Both the position numbers and the translations under genes were made by a program. Below, one piece after another: positions 46,440 to 58,874 of a stretch of DNA of 64,000 nt. Within the stretch, counting starts at the first letter, position 1. Each line of letters begins with the position of its first letter. Origin of the DNA: Cocos nucifera (taxonomy: Eukaryota > Streptophyta > Magnoliopsida > Arecales > Arecaceae); the NCBI GenBank assembly GCA_006176705.1, contig QRFJ01000007.1:3515714-3579713 (forward strand), read 5' to 3'. The notes below the pieces were generated by a model, which worked only from the letters and a program-made list of their open reading frames with translations, had not been told where the DNA came from and did not search any database.

Positions 46440-48396
46440 ATTTAGATCAGATCGGTCGAGAATAGCATTATAGACGGATGGAGTCCTTATGACTAAAAAA
46501 TCGATCTGCATCTTAGCTAGTTTTGGGCGTTGCCCTGCAGTCACTGCCAAAGTTATTATGCCCTCAACTGGTATGGCATCGCCAGTGAAGTCTATCAACG
46601 AAAAGTTTATAGGCCCCTAGTGGTTATTAAGTAAGGACATTTTCGAGAAAGCATTATAAAATAATACGTCGGCTGAGCTTTCATTATCTATCAAAAAGTG
46701 GCATACATCATAGTCGATAATATTTAAAGAGATTACAACCGCATCATTATGGGAGAACTGGACCTCCTGGGCATCTATCTCAGTAAAGATTATAGATTCT
46801 TCAGTCCTTCATCTCTTCATCGATCCCTTGGATCCACTGGCTTCTCCTCGTTGAAGTCTCCTCGAGATAGTGTTGATAATGCCGAGAGATGGCCGATCTT
46901 CTTATTAAGCCTCCCCCTTGGTGGTTCAGGCTATGGTAATGCCCTCAACCAATCTTTCTGCTCTTCAAGTCATCGTCATAGGAATTGGCCAAGTCTGCTT
47001 CGCCTGATGAGCTTCTCGATCTCATCTTGAAGTTGGATACACTCCTCTGTATCGTGATCATGATCACGATGATAAAGGTAGAATTTATTAGGATTATGCT
47101 TGCTGAGATGAGAATGCATCCTTTTTTATCTCGATATTTGCTCTCTGATTTCTATCAGCACTTAAATTTTCGGAGCATTGAGAGGGGCATAGTTATGAAA
47201 TCTTCATTGGGGAGAATCCCTTCGTGTCCTTCCGTCGGGCTTCCCTACCTCCGAGTTCAAGGAGAAGTTCGAGCTCGCTTGTGCTCAAAGAGAGTTCGGG
47301 AGTACGGTCGAGCTTCACTCGACTTTTCTTCTTTGGTGGGCCTGCCCAGCTCACTGATTCACCGCTCATCAAAGACTTCATTATTCTTGGCCTTGAAGGC
47401 CTCTTCAGCTCGGGCACAACCTTCAGCCCGAGCTAGCATATCGGTAAAATCTCTAAGATACTTTTTTCAGAGAGAAGAGCAAATCATTCTTCTGAAGGTC
47501 GCTCTTGAGCGGCCATAGCGATTGATTGATCTAAGTTCCAGACCTTCAATGCAGCAGCATTGAATCGGATGACATAAGTATGGATGAATTTTTTCTCCTT
47601 CTACTTGATGGTCATCAGAGAATCCGAACCTCGGTGTGGTCGTCGACTGCTGACGAAGTGAGCTACGAACTAATGGCTCATCTGATCAAATGATAAGATG
47701 GTACTCGACTTAAGTATCGAGTATCAGTTACTGACGGCTTTCTTAAGGGTTGATGAAAAAGTCCAACATAAATAGCGTCTGACGCACCATGGAGCAATAT
47801 CATTATCTAAAAAACTTTTAGATGATCGATCGGATCAGTGGTCCATCGTAACTCTCAAGCTATGGGAGCTTAAAGTTCAGAAAGATCGATTCCTGCATAA
47901 TCCTCTGAGAAAAAGAAGGATCAGTGCAAATATCATTACCATGTGAGGTGGGAGTATGATGGAGCTTTTTGATTCATTGGCTCATTTCTAGGAGCCTTTG
48001 ATTCAGGAGGTCTTCATAATCGTTGAACTCCATGGTTTTCTGATGGAGAGAGCACGAAGATTCCCCCTGGGATGAGTCATGATTCGAGCAAGGGCCCTCC
48101 ATCCTCTGCTTCTTCTTTTTGGAGATCAGAGGTCGGGTAGCCCAAGTTGGTCATTCCTAGATTGGATCATGGGGCTTCGAAGAAGTTCGCTTCAATCGAA
48201 TCGGTGCTGGAGCCTATCGATATATGACCTGCATCATCTCCGTGAGACCACGAACCTGCTGGACCAGTAGGTTGTGTTGCTCTGCATCCACAAGCGGAGC
48301 TTGAATTATCGGGATCGAAGTGGAAGTGGATAGGTCTAGATGAGATATGACTGTAGATACCGTCGATTGTCGGATCGAAGCTTTCCTGGAAGGCAT
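46440..48396 (-). pseudogene. Gypsy gag and protease (minus strand), decayed
   Basis: It starts with MPSRKASIRQSTVSTVI at 48396, the best preserved N terminus of the family here. The capsid region and a zinc-knuckle-like block (about 47110-47030) follow in broken frames. The region 47417-47193 is shifted into a Ser/Pro-rich frame, as in the other copies at 27712 and 54620. The protease region (46830-46440) contains the reverse of GCTCGGCCGACGT-like sequence with an S-A-D motif. Confidence 0.75.
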
Positions 48397-48502
48397 TTTT
48401 TTTCGAAAAAAAACTCTAGAAAGAAAGAAGAGAGATCGGTAGTGAGCACTTCTTTAAGAGCAAGAAAATCTCGAAAGCAGACCATTTCTCTAGCGCCAAT
48501 TC

Positions 48503-50492
48503 TGTTGGTGCAGAATCTAGTTGACGTCAGATTGAGCTAGAATCGAGGAAGACGAGGTCACCATCGGTGATCTATAAAATAAAGTTCTATCCAGAGTCGA
48601 TGGTGGTGGCTCCGGTAGGACCTTCCGATGATCAGGTCATCTCTTCTGACCAACCAAAATAGAGTGCTTAGGAAAGAGTTTGACAGAGTTTAGAGAAGGA
48701 GAGGAGAGCTTGAAGAAAATATATCTGGAGGATCTTTTTTTATAGACAGAGCCTGTAGTAGATTGATGGTGACAGCCATATCGTTCGATAGTAGGTCACA
48801 TGAGATTTGCTATGGAGAGAAAGATATCGTCAGACTGATAGTGGCAACCATATCGTCTGATCGTAGGTCGCATGAAATTTGCTATGGAGAGAGAGGTGTC
48901 GTCAGATCGATAGTGGCGACCATACCGCCTGGTCGTAGACCATATGAGATTTATTATGGAAAGAGAGGTGTTGCCAGACCGATAATGACAGCCATGCCAT
49001 TTAGTGGAAGCATGCATTCGGAGTTCGACTGAGCTGGAGGAGTTCGACTACAAGAGTAATCTGAAAGAAGGTTGGCTCCTTGAGAAATCTGACTGAAAAA
49101 AAAATCTGGAAGGAGTTTGGCTCCTAAAGAAATCCAAATGTAGAAGCAATCTGGAAGAAATTTGGCTCCTAGAGGAGTCTGACTGTAGAAAAAGTCTGAA
49201 AGAAGTTTGGCTGCTGGAGAAATTTGATTGAAGAAGAATTCTGCAGGGACTTCAGTTCCTGAAGAAATTCGATTGTAGAAAAATTTTGAAAGGAGTTCGG
49301 CTCTTATAGAAATTCGACTGAAGAAAAATTCTGAAAGAAGTTCGACTTCTGAAGAAATTCGACTGAAAGAAAAGTCTGAAAGCAGTTTGGCTCCAATAGA
49401 AATTCGATTGAAAAAAATTTTTGGAAGGAGTTCGGCTCCTAGAGGAGTTTGACTGCAGGAGAAATCTGAAAAAAATTTGGCTTCTAGAGGAATCCAACTG
49501 TATGAGAGTTCTAGAAGTATTTTAGCTCCTAGAGGAATCCGACCGAAGAAGAATTCTAGAAGAAGTTTGGCTCTTGAAGGAATCCTATTGAAGAAGAAGT
49601 TCGAAAGAAGTTCGGCTTTTATAAAAATTCGACTGAAGAAAAATTTTGAAAGGAGTTTGGCTCCTGGAGAAGTCCGACTGCAGGAGCAATCCAGAAGGAG
49701 TTCAGCTCCTGAAGGAGTCCGAAAGGAGTTCAGCTCCTAGAGGAGTCCGACTGTAGGAGAAATCCAGAAGGAGTTCGGCTCCTAAAGAAATCTGACTGAA
49801 GAAAAATTCTTGAAGGAGTTTGGCTCCTGAAGAAATTCGACTGAAGAAAAATTCTGGAAGAAGTTCAATTCTTGGAGGAATCCGACTGAAGGAGAAGTCT
49901 GGAAGGAGTTCGGCTCCTATAAAAATTTGACTAAAGGAGAAGTTCAGTTCCTATAGAAATCCGACTGAAGAAGATATCCGAAAGGAGTCCGACCCCTGGA
50001 GGAGTCCGGAAGAAGTTTGGCTCCTGGAGGAGTTTGACTACAGGAGAAATTTGAAAAGAATTTGGCTTCTGAAAGAATCCGACTGTAGGAGAAGTTCGGA
50101 AGAAGTTTGGCTCCTATAGAAATCCGATTGAATAAAAATTCTGGAAGGAGTTCGGCTCCTAGAGGAGTCCGACTGCAGGAGCAATCCGGAAGGAGTTCGC
50201 TCCTGAAGGAGTCCGAAAGGAGTTTGGCTTCTGGAGAAATTCGACTGAAGGAGAATTCTGAAAGGAGTTTGGCTCCTGAAGAAATCAGACTGAAGAAGAA
50301 TTCTGGAAGAAGTTCAGCTCCTAGAGGAGTTCGGCCGTTGGAGAAGTTTGGCTGGGGCTTGACCGCTGGAGAAGTTCGGCTAAGACTTGACCGCTGGAGG
50401 AGAATTTTCGATTGAAGCTCTTCCATGATTATCGGTTGCATTAGACTAAGCATTAGACTGAACTTCGGTGGAAGCAGAATTTATCCCCAACA
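48503..50492 (-). mobile_element. 5' LTR of the minus-strand Gypsy element, 2.0 kb
   Basis: On the minus strand it starts TGTTGGGGATAAATTCTGC at 50492 and ends CTGCACCAACA at 48503, followed by the primer-binding region. The hairpin minisatellite fills about 49040-50340 (around 28 units). The reversed TATA box is near 48740. Confidence 0.88.
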
Positions 50493-52352
50493 ACTATCAA
50501 TTGGATGGAATGACTCGATAACATCTCTTGTGTTATATATAGGTAGGGCCAGTGCTATATTGCTTTTCTATTTGATTATCATGTTGCATCTTCATATCAT
50601 GAGACATTCTTATAAAAAAAAAAAAGGGGGATGAGAAACATAAGTAGATGACAATGCAAAACAAGGGAATATCAGACAATTTCCGATAGATGAACTTTCA
50701 AGTTGGTCTTACGGAAGCAACATTCCCCTGCCTACAAACAAGTTAATTTATGACATCATTATAATTAAGTTAACATGCAACATTGCAATTAGAAGTCAAC
50801 AATCAAAATTTTACATTGATGGCAATTTATCATGAGTAAACTTTTGCTGATCCAAAACCATTAATTTAGACCACGATTATCACAATTTCCCCTTCTTACA
50901 TGTTAAGAGGATCTTTAAGCTTTTGAGTAGTCTTGCTATTCTTGCGAACTTTTGGGTAGAATGAATATCACCAGATCGAAGTGGCAATGGCCTTCCAGTG
51001 GAGTCTTGTACCGGTCTACTCTTGCGGTAGAGCTTTCGACCCTTTTATAACCTTCTCTCTTTTCTGCCTGGCTCTGGTACTTTGTTAAGGTGCTGCTTTT
51101 ACCTTGTATCTTAAATAAAGTAGGCGCAACTTGCCGCCTCTGCTTTTTCCGGGCTGAGAAAACATCGGTAATTTAACTCCCGGTGATGAATCACACAATT
51201 TTTTTTTTTTTTAAAAAAAATGCTTACAGTATCATCACCTTAATTGGTGAGCATGACACGTACCATTCCAATCATAAACTTACGTATAGGGCGCCTTCAA
51301 TCACTCACCTTGAGACTTGAGAGTACGTGGACATTGTTTTCTCTCACGTAAACAAATATTCGCAGCGGAATCTCTCGGCTCTTTTTATCCGACCGATACC
51401 GATTTCCTTCCCGGCAATTGCCTCCTATAGACCTACCCCAAAAATCGATGTTAACTATACAAAAAGCGAGAACAAATGATGCTTTAATTGGCTCAATACC
51501 TGTAACTGGATCTCAACCATGCACCATAACACCTCTCTTTGTTAATGCATTGTTTCTACCAAAAAAATAAAAAATAAAAAACATCATCGTACTTTACTAC
51601 AAAAAATATAGATTTTGCTCACATAAAATTTATCTATACAATATTCTACATAGATAAATAAAATAATTAACGATGCAAAAATATAAATATCGATAAATTT
51701 TAAATAATTAACTACACTAAGAATAAATGTCAAAAATTAAAATTATGTCGGTAATTAAGATTCATTTTTTTATGGATAAATATTATAAAAAATTTGATCA
51801 ATTTTCTTATTGACCAATTTACCATATTCTTATAGATTTTAAGATGGATAAATTATTTTTCATGGATAACATTTATCCATGAAATAGAGAAAAAATTTTA
51901 TCCATCCAGAAGATGGCTAAATAATTTTTTCATCAATCAGTAAAGTAATCTCTTAATTTTATTCATAAAATATTCTTCTTCTCATTTCCAATGTTTTTAT
52001 CGTTAATGCCTAATAACTCAAGCTATTTTTTTCAAAGTCTAATCCATGTTCTTCTTTTCACTATCTCTTTGATGTTTTCATCTTTATTCGTGGTAGTTCT
52101 TCTTCTCACTATCTCTTTGATCGTTATCATTTTCATTCGTGGTAGTTTTGCTTTTTTAAATTCTTCAAAATATGTAAAATTATCTTATCAAAATTTTATA
52201 TAAAAAAATTATTTTTTTGTCTATTATTTTTTTTCTCATAATTTTGTTCCGCCTTTGCATTTTTTCCATCTATCTTTGATGTGTAAGCGCATGCCGCACA
52301 CGGACGGGGAAGACACGGGGTGGGTTTTGGTGGAGAGAAAAGATGCGGGAAG
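50493..52352. other. Non-coding spacer between two Gypsy elements
   Basis: AT-rich. No recognisable gene. 51600-51970 has many ATGGATAAAT- and ATTTATCC-like words that could pair, hinting at a decayed foldback without clear ends. Confidence 0.5.
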
Positions 52353-52357
52353 ATGCG

Positions 52358-53483
52358 TGTTGGAGATAAGCCCCGCTCCTGCTGAAGTCCAGTCTGATGC
52401 TCAGTCTAATGCAATCAATAGTCATGGAAGAGCTTCAGCGGATGAGCCTTAGCTGAACTCCTTCAGCTGGCCGAACTCCTCAGCGGTCGAGCTCCTTCCG
52501 AAATTTCCAGAGGTCGAGTCTTAGCCGAATCTCTTCAATCGACCAAACTTCTCAACGGTCGAGCTCCAATCGAACTTCTCAACGATCGAGCTTCAGTCAA
52601 ACTCCCATGAGAATCAAACTTTCTCCATACTCCTTCAGTCGGACGTCCACGAGAACCGAACTCCTTTCACGCTCCTTCAGTCGGACGTCCACGAGAGTCG
52701 AACTTCCTCCGCGCTCCTCCAATCAGGCGCCTACGAAAGTCAAACTTCCGTATTCTTTCAGTCGGACTCCCACGAGAGCCAAACTTCCTCCGTATTCCTC
52801 CAGCCAGACGTCTACGGGAGCCGAACTCCTTCCGAGCTTCTCCTTCGATCGAACTCTTACAGAAGTCGAACTCTTTTTAAATTTTTTCTTTGGTTGAACT
52901 CCTCTCAGACATCTTTCTTAGTCGGATTCCTCCAGCAGATTACTTTCGGATAATTTTCACCAGACGTATTTCCTTCAGAAGTTTGAACTTCTCTGGAATT
53001 GAAATATGCCGAAATCTACAAACCAACGTCTGCTTTCTCAGACCTACGGCTATTAAATCTCGACGAACGATCGTTATCAGTCTACCACAGATGATGCTAC
53101 CAGACGGTATGGCGCTACCGGATGGTATGGCTGTCACCATCAGTCTGACGATACCTTTTTTCGTACCAAACTCATTAGGTCTCGAGCAGCCCACTGCCAG
53201 ACAGCTGTAACTGTCACCATCAATCAAGCTTCGTCTATAAAAGGGATCTTCTAGATATATTTTCTCTAAGCTCTAAGCTCTCTTCTTCTTTTCGAAACTC
53301 TACTAAGCTCTCACCTGAGCACTCCATTTTTATTGATTAGAAGAGCTGACTTGATCATCGGAGGGTCCTATCGGAGCAACCACCATCGACTCCGAACGAA
53401 ACTTTATTTTGTAGATCATCGACTGCGACCTCGTCTCTCTCAGCTCTAGCTCGATCTGACGTCAACCAAATTCTGCACCAATA
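52358..53483 (+). mobile_element. 5' LTR of the deletion derivative
   Basis: Starts TGTTGGAGATAAGCCCC and ends TTCTGCACCAATA, where the usual CACCAACA has one change. Minisatellite copies are few (about 52600-52930). TATAAAA is at 53236. Confidence 0.9.
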
Positions 53484-53629
53484 GAATTGACGCTGGAGGA
53501 AGGATCTCTATCTCTGAGGTACCCTTATTCTTAAAGGAGTGCTCAGCCGACCCTACTGACCTTGTCCTCCAAGATTCATCTCCATCCTCTTATTCAATCC
53601 CAAGAAATACTCTGAAAGAAGGTGAATAC

Positions 53630-55310
53630 CTGGAGATCTATCGCGTCTGCTGCAAGATCTGAGCCGGATCCATCCACCCCTGCTCCATCATCGATACTTC
53701 AACCTCCATCGACGATCATGGTAGATTTGGAGCAGTTTGACCTATTGATACAGTAGGTTCAAGGCATCATCGAGATGGTGCAAGCCATGCGGCAGCTCCC
53801 GACGGTGACTTCATCAAGAAATCTACCATCAGGATGCCGAAAATCAATCACAAGAAAGAGCATTTGGGCTAGCATGCCCATTGTCGCTAAGGAGAAATAG
53901 AAAGCAGAGGACCTAAGTTGGGGTCATGGTTCTCCTCTGGAGGAGACCTTTTCCATCTGTAGTCGAAAGCCCTCTAAGGTCTGCGATTGAGATGATGTTC
54001 TCAATCACAAACTACAGAAGATGGGCCAACGAATTGAGAAGCTCGACCACATCGCCTTGGCTCAACTTGACGATATCCGCATCGATCCTCCTTTCTCCCT
54101 CCAAATTATGTAAGAGCCTATCCTGTTGAACTTCGAGCTTCCTTAATTTGAAAGCTATAATGAAACCTCTGATCTAGTTGATTATCTAGAGGCCTTCCGA
54201 ATCATGATGCTATTCCATGGTGCATCAGACGCCATATTATGTCGAGCCTTTCCATCTACCTTAAAGAAAGTAGCAAAAAATTGATAGTCGATGTTGAAGC
54301 CAGGTACGATCTTTTCTTTTGATCAAATGAGCCATCAGTTCGTGGCTCACTTCGTCAGCAGCCAACGTCCGCACCGAGGTTTGAATTCTCTGATGAATGT
54401 CAAGCAGAAGGAGGAAAAATTCATTCGAGCTTATATCACTCGATTTAACGCTGTGGTATTGGAGGTTCGAAATTTGGATCAGTTTGTTGCAATGGTCGTA
54501 CTCAAGGACGGCCTTCAGAAGAATGATTTGCTATTTTTTCTGAAGAAGAAGTACCCCAGGGACTTTGCCGACCTGCTAGCTTGGGCCGAGAGAGCAACGG
54601 GCGGATGAGTATAGTAGATCCACTGCCAATGAAGGGTCGAGTGAAGTTTGGCCGCGCTCATGGACTCCCCCTAAGCGCAAGCGAGTCCGAACTCCTCCTC
54701 GAGCTCGTCATCAAGGAAGCCCCAATAGAAGGATGCGAAGAAGTCCTCCCCTCAAAAGATTCCATAACTACTCCCTCCTCAATGCTCCTAAAGCACAAAT
54801 TCTGATGAAAATTAAGAAATAGCTACCAAGATCAGAAGAATTACGATCTCCTCCAAATAAGCACGATCAAAGCAAGTACTACCTCTACCATCATTACCAT
54901 AACTACGACACTGAAGAATGCATTCAGCTCCGAGACGAAATTGAGGAGATCATAAGGAGAGATCAACTGGATCGATTTCTCAGACGTCAGTCAGAAACAG
55001 AAGAAGATCGGCCAAGGGCACTGCCATAGCCAGAACCATCAATGATGAAGGAACAACAAAAAGATCGACCGCCTTCCGTATCATCAATGCCACATTTGGG
55101 AGGAGCTTGATACTTCGACGAGCCATCATCTCCCAGCTTCAAAGCCAAGAAAAGCTTGCTCCAAATTGAGAAGGCCAGCATGAGATAGAGAAGGTCGTCC
55201 GGTCCGAGACTTACCGTCTGAAGAAACTCGGAGGAATAATGCTCCTACGATCCTGAAATAGAAAATTCGGAGATGTGCTGTCAGTAACTTTTCTTCAATA
55301 ATTTTTTTTA
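53630..55310 (+). pseudogene. gag fused to integrase tail by internal deletion
   Basis: Gag capsid blocks: MLKPGTIFSFDQMSHQF (54291 on), then YITRFNAVVLEVRNLDQF, KKKYPRDFADLLAWAE, then a zinc-knuckle-like YHHYHNYDTEECIQL (about 54890) and EIEEIIRRDQLDRFL. Just after SSMPHLGG-like sequence near 55105 the text changes to the integrase C terminus (AIISQLQSQEKLAPN-like, then SETYRLKKLGG). No RT is left. Frameshifts and stops also hit the gag part, so it is non-coding. Confidence 0.78.
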
Positions 55311-55439
55311 TTTTACTAATATTATTTCTTAGTGCAAAAACTATGTGATGACAGAGAAGAAGCAGTCAATAGTGGCTGTGTTAGGAATAGGAGGAGAACC
55401 TCGTCCTAATATGAGCGAGTCAAAGTCCTTCAACCTCGA

Positions 55440-57723
55440 CTGTAGGAGATAAGATCTCCTCCGAGCTTCAACCTCGGCTAGAGATAAGATCTCTTTCGAG
55501 TGATTGAGTTAACCTCAGCTAGAGATAAGATCTTTTTCAAGTGATCGGACTAACCTCGGCTGCAGGAGATAAGATCTCTTTCGAGCTTCAACCTCGACTA
55601 GAGATAAGATCTCTTCCAAGTGACCGAGTCAACCTCAGTTAGAGATAAGATCTCTTCCGAGCAATCGGGCCAACCTCAATTATAGGAGATAAGATCTCCT
55701 CCGAGCTTTAATCTCAGTTGCAGGAGATAAGATTCTCTCCGAGCTTTACCTTCAACCTCGGCTACAGGAGATAAGATTTCTTTCAAGCCAACCTTGGCAG
55801 CAGGAGATAAGATCTCCTCCGAGCTTCAACCTCGACTGCAGGAGATAAGATCTTCCTCGAGCTTTAACCTCGGCTAGAGATAAGATCTCTCTTGAGCACT
55901 CGAGCCAACCTCGACGAGAGATAAGATCTCTTTCGAGTGTCTGAGTCAATCTCGATCGGAGATAAGATCTTCCTCAAGCTTCAACCTCGATTAGAGATAA
56001 GATCTCTCTCGAGCGATCGAGTCAACCTCGGCTAGAGATAAGATATCTCCCGAGCGACCGGGCCAACCTCTGTAGGAGATAAAATCTCTTTCGAACAACT
56101 GTAGACTAGAGATAAGCTCTTCCGATCTTCCTCGAAATAAGCTTCAATCGAGCCAACCTCGACTAGAGATCCGAGCGACCGAGCCAAGATCAGAGATAAG
56201 ATCTCTCGAGCAATCGAGTCAACCTCGACTAGAGATAAGATCTCTTCCGAGCAACCGGACCAATCTCGACTGTAGGAGAATAAGATCTCCCCCGAGCTTC
56301 AACCTCGACTAGAGATACGATCTCTTCCGAGCGATCGTGTTAACCTCAGCTAGAGATAAGATCTCTTTCGAGCGATCGAGCCAACCTCGGCTGTAGGAGA
56401 TAAGATCTTTTTCGAGCCAACCTCGATTGTAGGAGATAAGATCTCCTTCGAGCCAATCTCGACAGTAAAAGATAAGATCTCCCCCGAGCTTCGACCTCAG
56501 TTGCAGGAGATAAGATCGCCTCGGAGCTTTAACCTCGACTAGAGATAAGATCTCTTCCGAGTGCCCGAGCCAATCTCATTCAGAGATAAGATCTCTTTTG
56601 AGCCCCGAGCTTCAACCTCGGTTAGAGATAAGATCTTTTTTGAGCGATCGAGTCAACCTTGGCTAGAGATAAGATTTCTTTCGAGTGACTGGACCAACCT
56701 CGGCTGTAGAAGATAAGATCTCCTTCTATCTTCAACCTCAACTAGAGATAAGATCTCTTCTCGGGTGATCGAGTCAACCTCGGCTAGAGATAAGATCTCT
56801 TTCGAATGACCGGGTCAACCTCGACTGTAGAGAGATAAGATTTTTCTCAAGCTTCAACCTCGACTAGAGATAAGATCTCTTCCAAGTGATCGAGTCAATC
56901 TTGGCTAGAGATAAGATATCTCTCAAGTGACCAAGCTAACCTCGACTGTAGGAGATAGGATCTTCCTCCGAGCTTTCAATCTCGACTGCAGAAGATAAAA
57001 TCTCTTCTAACCTTCAACCTCGACTGTAGGAGATAAGATCTCCCCTGAGCCAACCTCAGTTGCAGGAGATAAAGCTTCAACCTCGATCAGCCTCAGATAA
57101 GATCTCTTCCGATATCTCGGTTAGAGATGAGATCTTTTCTGAGCGATCGAGTCAACCTCGGCTAGAGATAAGATCTCTCCCGAGCGATCGGACCAATCTC
57201 GACTAGAGCAGATCTCTCCTGAGATAGGATCTCTCCCTGCAGGAGATAAGATCTCCCCCAAGCCAACCTCGGCTGTAGGAGATAAGATCTCCTCCCAACC
57301 TTCAACCTTGACTGCAGGAGATAAGATCTTCCTCGAGCTTCAATCTCGGCCAGAGATAAAATCTCTCCCGAGCGATCAAGCCAACCTCAGTTGTAGAAGA
57401 TAAGATCTCCACCGAGCTTCAACCTTGGCCAAAGATAAGATCTCTCTCGAATATCTGAGCCAACCTCGGCTACAGGAGATAAGATTTTTTTCAAGCTTCA
57501 ATCTACAGGAGATAAGATCTCCCCCAAGGAGTTCAACCTTTAACCTTGACTGCTGGAGATGATATCTCTTCCGAGGAGCTCAACCTTCGACCTCGATCAC
57601 AGAAGATGAGATCTTCCACGAGCTTCAACCTGAACTGACGCAGAGTCCTGAAGAGCACTTTGACAGTCATCTTTTTTGCACTCCCTTCCTTCAAATTTTG
57701 AACTCGAAAGTAGGGGAGACTAT
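55440..57723 (+). repeat. Expanded hairpin minisatellite (~2.2 kb) and polypurine tract
   Basis: Roughly 55-60 units of AGAGATAAGATCTCTT or GGAGATAAGATCTCCT with spacers CCGAGCTTCAACCTCGGCT or GAGCGATCGAGTCAACCTCGGCT. Two unit types alternate (about 36 and 41 bp). It ends with GAAAGTAGGGGAGAC (57706-57720) before the LTR. This is about 2.5 times longer than the array in the intronic element. Confidence 0.92.
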
Positions 57724-58869
57724 TATTGGGGATAAACCCTGCTCTTGTCAAAGTCCAGTCTGATGCTCAGCCTAATGCAATCGGTAGTCACGAAAGAGCT
57801 TTAGTGGATGAGTCTTAGCCAAACTCCTTCAGTCGGTCGAACTCCTCAGCGATTGAGCCCCTTTCGAACTCTCCAATGGTCGAGTCTTTAACCTCCAGTC
57901 AAACTTCTCAACGGTCGAGCTCTAGTCGAACTCCCACGAGAGCCGAACTTTCTCCATACTCCTCCAACTGGACGCTCATGAGAGTCAAACTCCCTCCGCA
58001 CTTCTTCAGTCGGACGTCCACGAGAGCCGAACTTCCTCTGTGCTCCTCCAGTCAGGCACCTAAGGAGCCGAATTTCCTCCATACTCCTTCAGTCGAACTC
58101 CCACGAGAGCCAAACTCCCTCCGTACTCATTCAGTCGGACTTCCACGAGAGTCGAACTCCCTCTGCACTCCTTCAGTCGGATGCCTATGGGAGCCGAACT
58201 CCTTTCGAGCTTTTTCTTCAGTCGAACTCCTATAGAAGCTGAACTCTTTTCGAATATCCTCTTTGGTCGAACTCCTCCAGAAGTCGAACTTCTTCTGAGC
58301 TTCTCCCTCAGTCGGATTTCTTCAATAGATTACTTTTGGATAATCTCCATCAGACGTATTTTCTTCAGAAGTTCAAACTCCTCTAAAATTGATATATGCT
58401 GAAGTCCACCAACCAACGCCTGCTTTCTCAGAGCTACGGCTATTAAATCTCGACGAACGATCGCCATCAGTCTACCACAGATGACGCTACCGGATGGTAT
58501 GGTGCTATCAAATGGTATGGCTGTCACCATTTGTCTGACGATACCTTTTCTTTCATACCGAACTCACCAGGCCTCGAGCGACCCACCGCCAGATAGTTGT
58601 AGCTGTTACCATCAATCAAGCTCCACCTATAAAAAGGGATACTCTAGATACGTTTTCTCTAAGCTCTCTTCTTCTTTCTAAAATTCTGTCGAGCTCTCAT
58701 TTGAGCACTCCATTTTTGTTGGCCAGAAGAGCTGACTTGATCATCGGAGGATTTCATTGGAGCCACCACCATCGACTCCGAACGAAATTTTATTTTGTAG
58801 ATCATCAGCGGCGATCTCATCTTCCTCAGCTCCAGCTCGATCCGACGTCAACCAAATTCTGCACTAACA
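57724..58869 (+). mobile_element. 3' LTR of the deletion derivative
   Basis: Starts TATTGGGGATAAACCCTGC and ends TTCTGCACTAACA. TATAAAAA is at 58628. Minisatellite covers about 57930-58320. Confidence 0.9.
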
Positions 58870-58874
58870 ATGCG

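Larger units (their letters stand above)
42797..50492 (-). mobile_element. Minus-strand Gypsy element lacking the 3' LTR
   Basis: Same family as 24982-39097, in reverse. It has a 5' LTR (50492-48503), gag (48396-46990), protease (about 46830-46440), RT/RNase H (46400-44520) and integrase (44200-43050). After integrase only one unit of the 113-bp repeat remains, and homology stops near 42797, so the minisatellite, polypurine tract and 3' LTR are missing. Coding blocks are longer and cleaner than in the intronic copy. It lies downstream of and opposite to the GDSL gene. Confidence 0.85.
52358..58869 (+). mobile_element. Non-autonomous Gypsy deletion derivative with ATGCG target duplication
   Basis: LTRs are 52358-53483 (1126 bp) and 57724-58869 (1146 bp). 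ATGCG occurs at 52353-52357 and 58870-58874, a perfect 5-bp target duplication. Internal sequence has a decayed gag (53630-55100) joined directly to the end of the integrase region (55105-55310), so protease, RT, RNase H and most of integrase are deleted. A ~2.2-kb hairpin minisatellite follows. If mobile, it needed enzymes from a full-length relative. Length is 6512 bp. Confidence 0.92.

Noticed and set aside
42797..50492. Endogenous pararetrovirus as an alternative to a retrotransposon
   Set aside because: LTRs, primer-binding region, and protease-RT-RNase H-integrase order are present. No movement-protein or coat-type region is seen.
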